From: Robiginitomaculum antarcticum DSM 21748
GTDB taxonomy: Bacteria; Pseudomonadota; Alphaproteobacteria; Caulobacterales; Maricaulaceae
Length of the DNA stretch: 64,000 nucleotides
Direction: 5' to 3'
Assembly: GCF_000365025.1 (NCBI RefSeq)
Contig: NZ_KB823012.1
Span: 124,001 to 188,000 of the forward strand
The translations under genes and the position numbers were made by a program. Below the pieces are notes generated by a model. The model saw only the letters and a program-made list of their open reading frames with translations. It did no database searches and was not told the origin of the DNA. Shown piece by piece: positions 63,152 to 64,000 of the stretch (positions within the stretch are counted from its first letter, which is position 1; the number at the start of each line of letters is the position of its first letter).

Positions 63152-64000
63152 GTGAAAATAGCTGTCCTCAATGATCAAAGCGGCGCGGAAGCCCGTGTTA
63201 GCGCCTCTCTAGACAGTGTGAAGTCCTACATTGCTGACGGACACAGCGTTGCTGTTGTAAAAGGGGCGGGCAAAGCCGCAAACATCTCTGATGCCGATTA
63301 TAAAGCTGTGGGCGCAACCATTGCCGCGACGAACACAGCCGCTGTCAAAACAGCCGATCTGGTTATGTCAGTGGTTGGCGGCAATGCTAAACTGGTTGCC
63401 GGTATGAAAAAAGGCGCCGGTATTTGTGGTCTGATGAATCCGGCCGATAGCGCCGCATATGTCAAAGCCTGCGCGGACGCAGGCGTCGACGCATTCGCGC
63501 TGGAATATATCCCGCGTATTTCACGCGCGCAAAGCATGGACGTGCTGTCCAGCCAATCTAATCTGTCAGGATACCGCGCCGTGATTGAAGCGGGCAGCGA
63601 ATATGGCCGCGCCTTTCCCATGATGATGACGGCCGCCGGCACGGTCGCTCCGGCCAAAGTGTTTATAATGGGCGCAGGGGTGGCCGGTTTGCAGGCCATT
63701 GCCACGGCCCGCCGCCTTGGCGCAGTGACAACGGCAACTGACGTGCGCCCCGCCGCCAAAGAGCAGGTGGCCTCATTAGGCGCGAAATTTGTGGCCGTTG
63801 AGAATGAAGAATTTAAAGCCGCAGAAACGGCGGGAGGCTACGCCAAACAAATGAGTCCAGAGTATCAAAAACTGCAAGCCGAGTTAACCGCGACCCATGT
63901 GGCCAAACAGGACATCGTCGTCACCACGGCGCTGATCCCCGGACGCGCTGCGCCCGTGCTGATTACCAAAGAGATGGTCGCGTCGATGAAGCCGGGCAGC
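63152..64000 (+). CDS. pntAA: NAD(P) transhydrogenase subunit alpha (3' end beyond window)
   Basis: 283 codons from GTG 63152 to the right edge, frame open. NAD(H)-binding domain I: MKIAVLNDQSGAEARVS at the start, VFIMGAGVAGLQAIATARRLGA (Rossmann Gly motif, about 170-190), TDVRPAAKEQVASLGAKFV, then DIVVTTALIPGR near the end. It couples hydride transfer between NADH and NADP to proton entry, with PntAB and PntB expected downstream. Only the first part is visible. Confidence 0.95.
   Translation, partial: MKIAVLNDQSGAEARVSASLDSVKSYIADGHSVAVVKGAGKAANISDADYKAVGATIAATNTAAVKTADLVMSVVGGNAKLVAGMKKGAGICGLMNPADSAAYVKACADAGVDAFALEYIPRISRAQSMDVLSSQSNLSGYRAVIEAGSEYGRAFPMMMTAAGTVAPAKVFIMGAGVAGLQAIATARRLGAVTTATDVRPAAKEQVASLGAKFVAVENEEFKAAETAGGYAKQMSPEYQKLQAELTATHVAKQDIVVTTALIPGRAAPVLITKEMVASMKPGS

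Overview
The window is a piece of an alphaproteobacterial chromosome. The evidence is the conserved gene blocks: mutM/ubiE/ubiB/coaBC/dut beside rpsT-dnaA-dnaN-recF (the dnaA region), rnd-lptC-lptA-lptB, truB-rpsO-pnp, cpdR next to an N-formylglutamate amidohydrolase gene, and a small aa3-oxidase subunit IV gene in front of pntAA. CpdR, a TacA-like sigma-54 regulator, many Gram-negative lipoproteins and a Pro/Gly-rich porin point to a stalked or budding marine lineage (Caulobacterales, Maricaulales or Hyphomonadales). That placement is inference from gene content. GC content is moderate and genes are tightly packed, often overlapping by 4 bases.

Layout. 1-5590 (minus strand) is a heavy-metal RND efflux operon: a small His/Cys-rich secreted protein, then an outer-membrane channel, a lipoprotein adaptor and the pump, which runs off the left edge. 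5600-6460 is scar-like: a CHC2 zinc-finger (primase-type) ORF with an apparent frameshift, then 330 bases of hairpin-rich DNA ending at tRNA-Arg(CCG). 6578-11369 carries a TraB/GumN protein, Ada, RNase D and the LPS transport genes lptC-lptA-lptB. 11370-12053 holds no large gene but contains a tiny ORF with a strong ribosome binding site. 12054-15690 is truB-rpsO-pnp, followed by a RelB/ParE-type toxin-antitoxin pair. 16345-21111 mixes NUDIX, SRAP, YaaA-YihY and small secreted proteins. 21156-28006 has an orphan histidine kinase, rpsA, ihfB, mscL, thpR, tas and a Bax-inhibitor-1 protein.

28013-34623 (minus strand) is the recF, dnaN, dnaA, rpsT, enoyl-CoA hydratase, mutM block. ubiE follows divergently. 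Between ubiE and ubiB, genes that are usually near neighbours, sit three accessory genes: a BLUF photoreceptor-like protein lacking its key glutamine, a lone Aas-type acyl-activating enzyme, and a CsoR-type metal sensor with a G-tract operator. ubiB-coaBC-dut then resume. 42049-49821 holds a beta-propeller protein, tRNA-Val(GAC), cpdR, hisN, hydrolases and a small heat-shock protein whose leader resembles a ROSE RNA thermometer. 50628-55633 has gpmA with an overlapping single-domain RibD-type deaminase, a large porin, a ThiE-like protein and a YggS protein. 55630-61042 includes an L,D-transpeptidase, an operon of response regulator, JmjC-like oxygenase and lysoplasmalogenase, then xth, lolA and rph. 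The window ends with a sigma-54 activator, oxidase subunit IV and the 5' part of pntAA.

No rRNA, CRISPR array, transposase, integrase or obvious prophage was seen. I did not find one large undescribed system. The most unusual items are the glutamine-less BLUF protein, the ROSE-like leader, recF without a standard start codon, the 15-residue ORF after lptB, and the regulator/oxygenase/lysoplasmalogenase operon.
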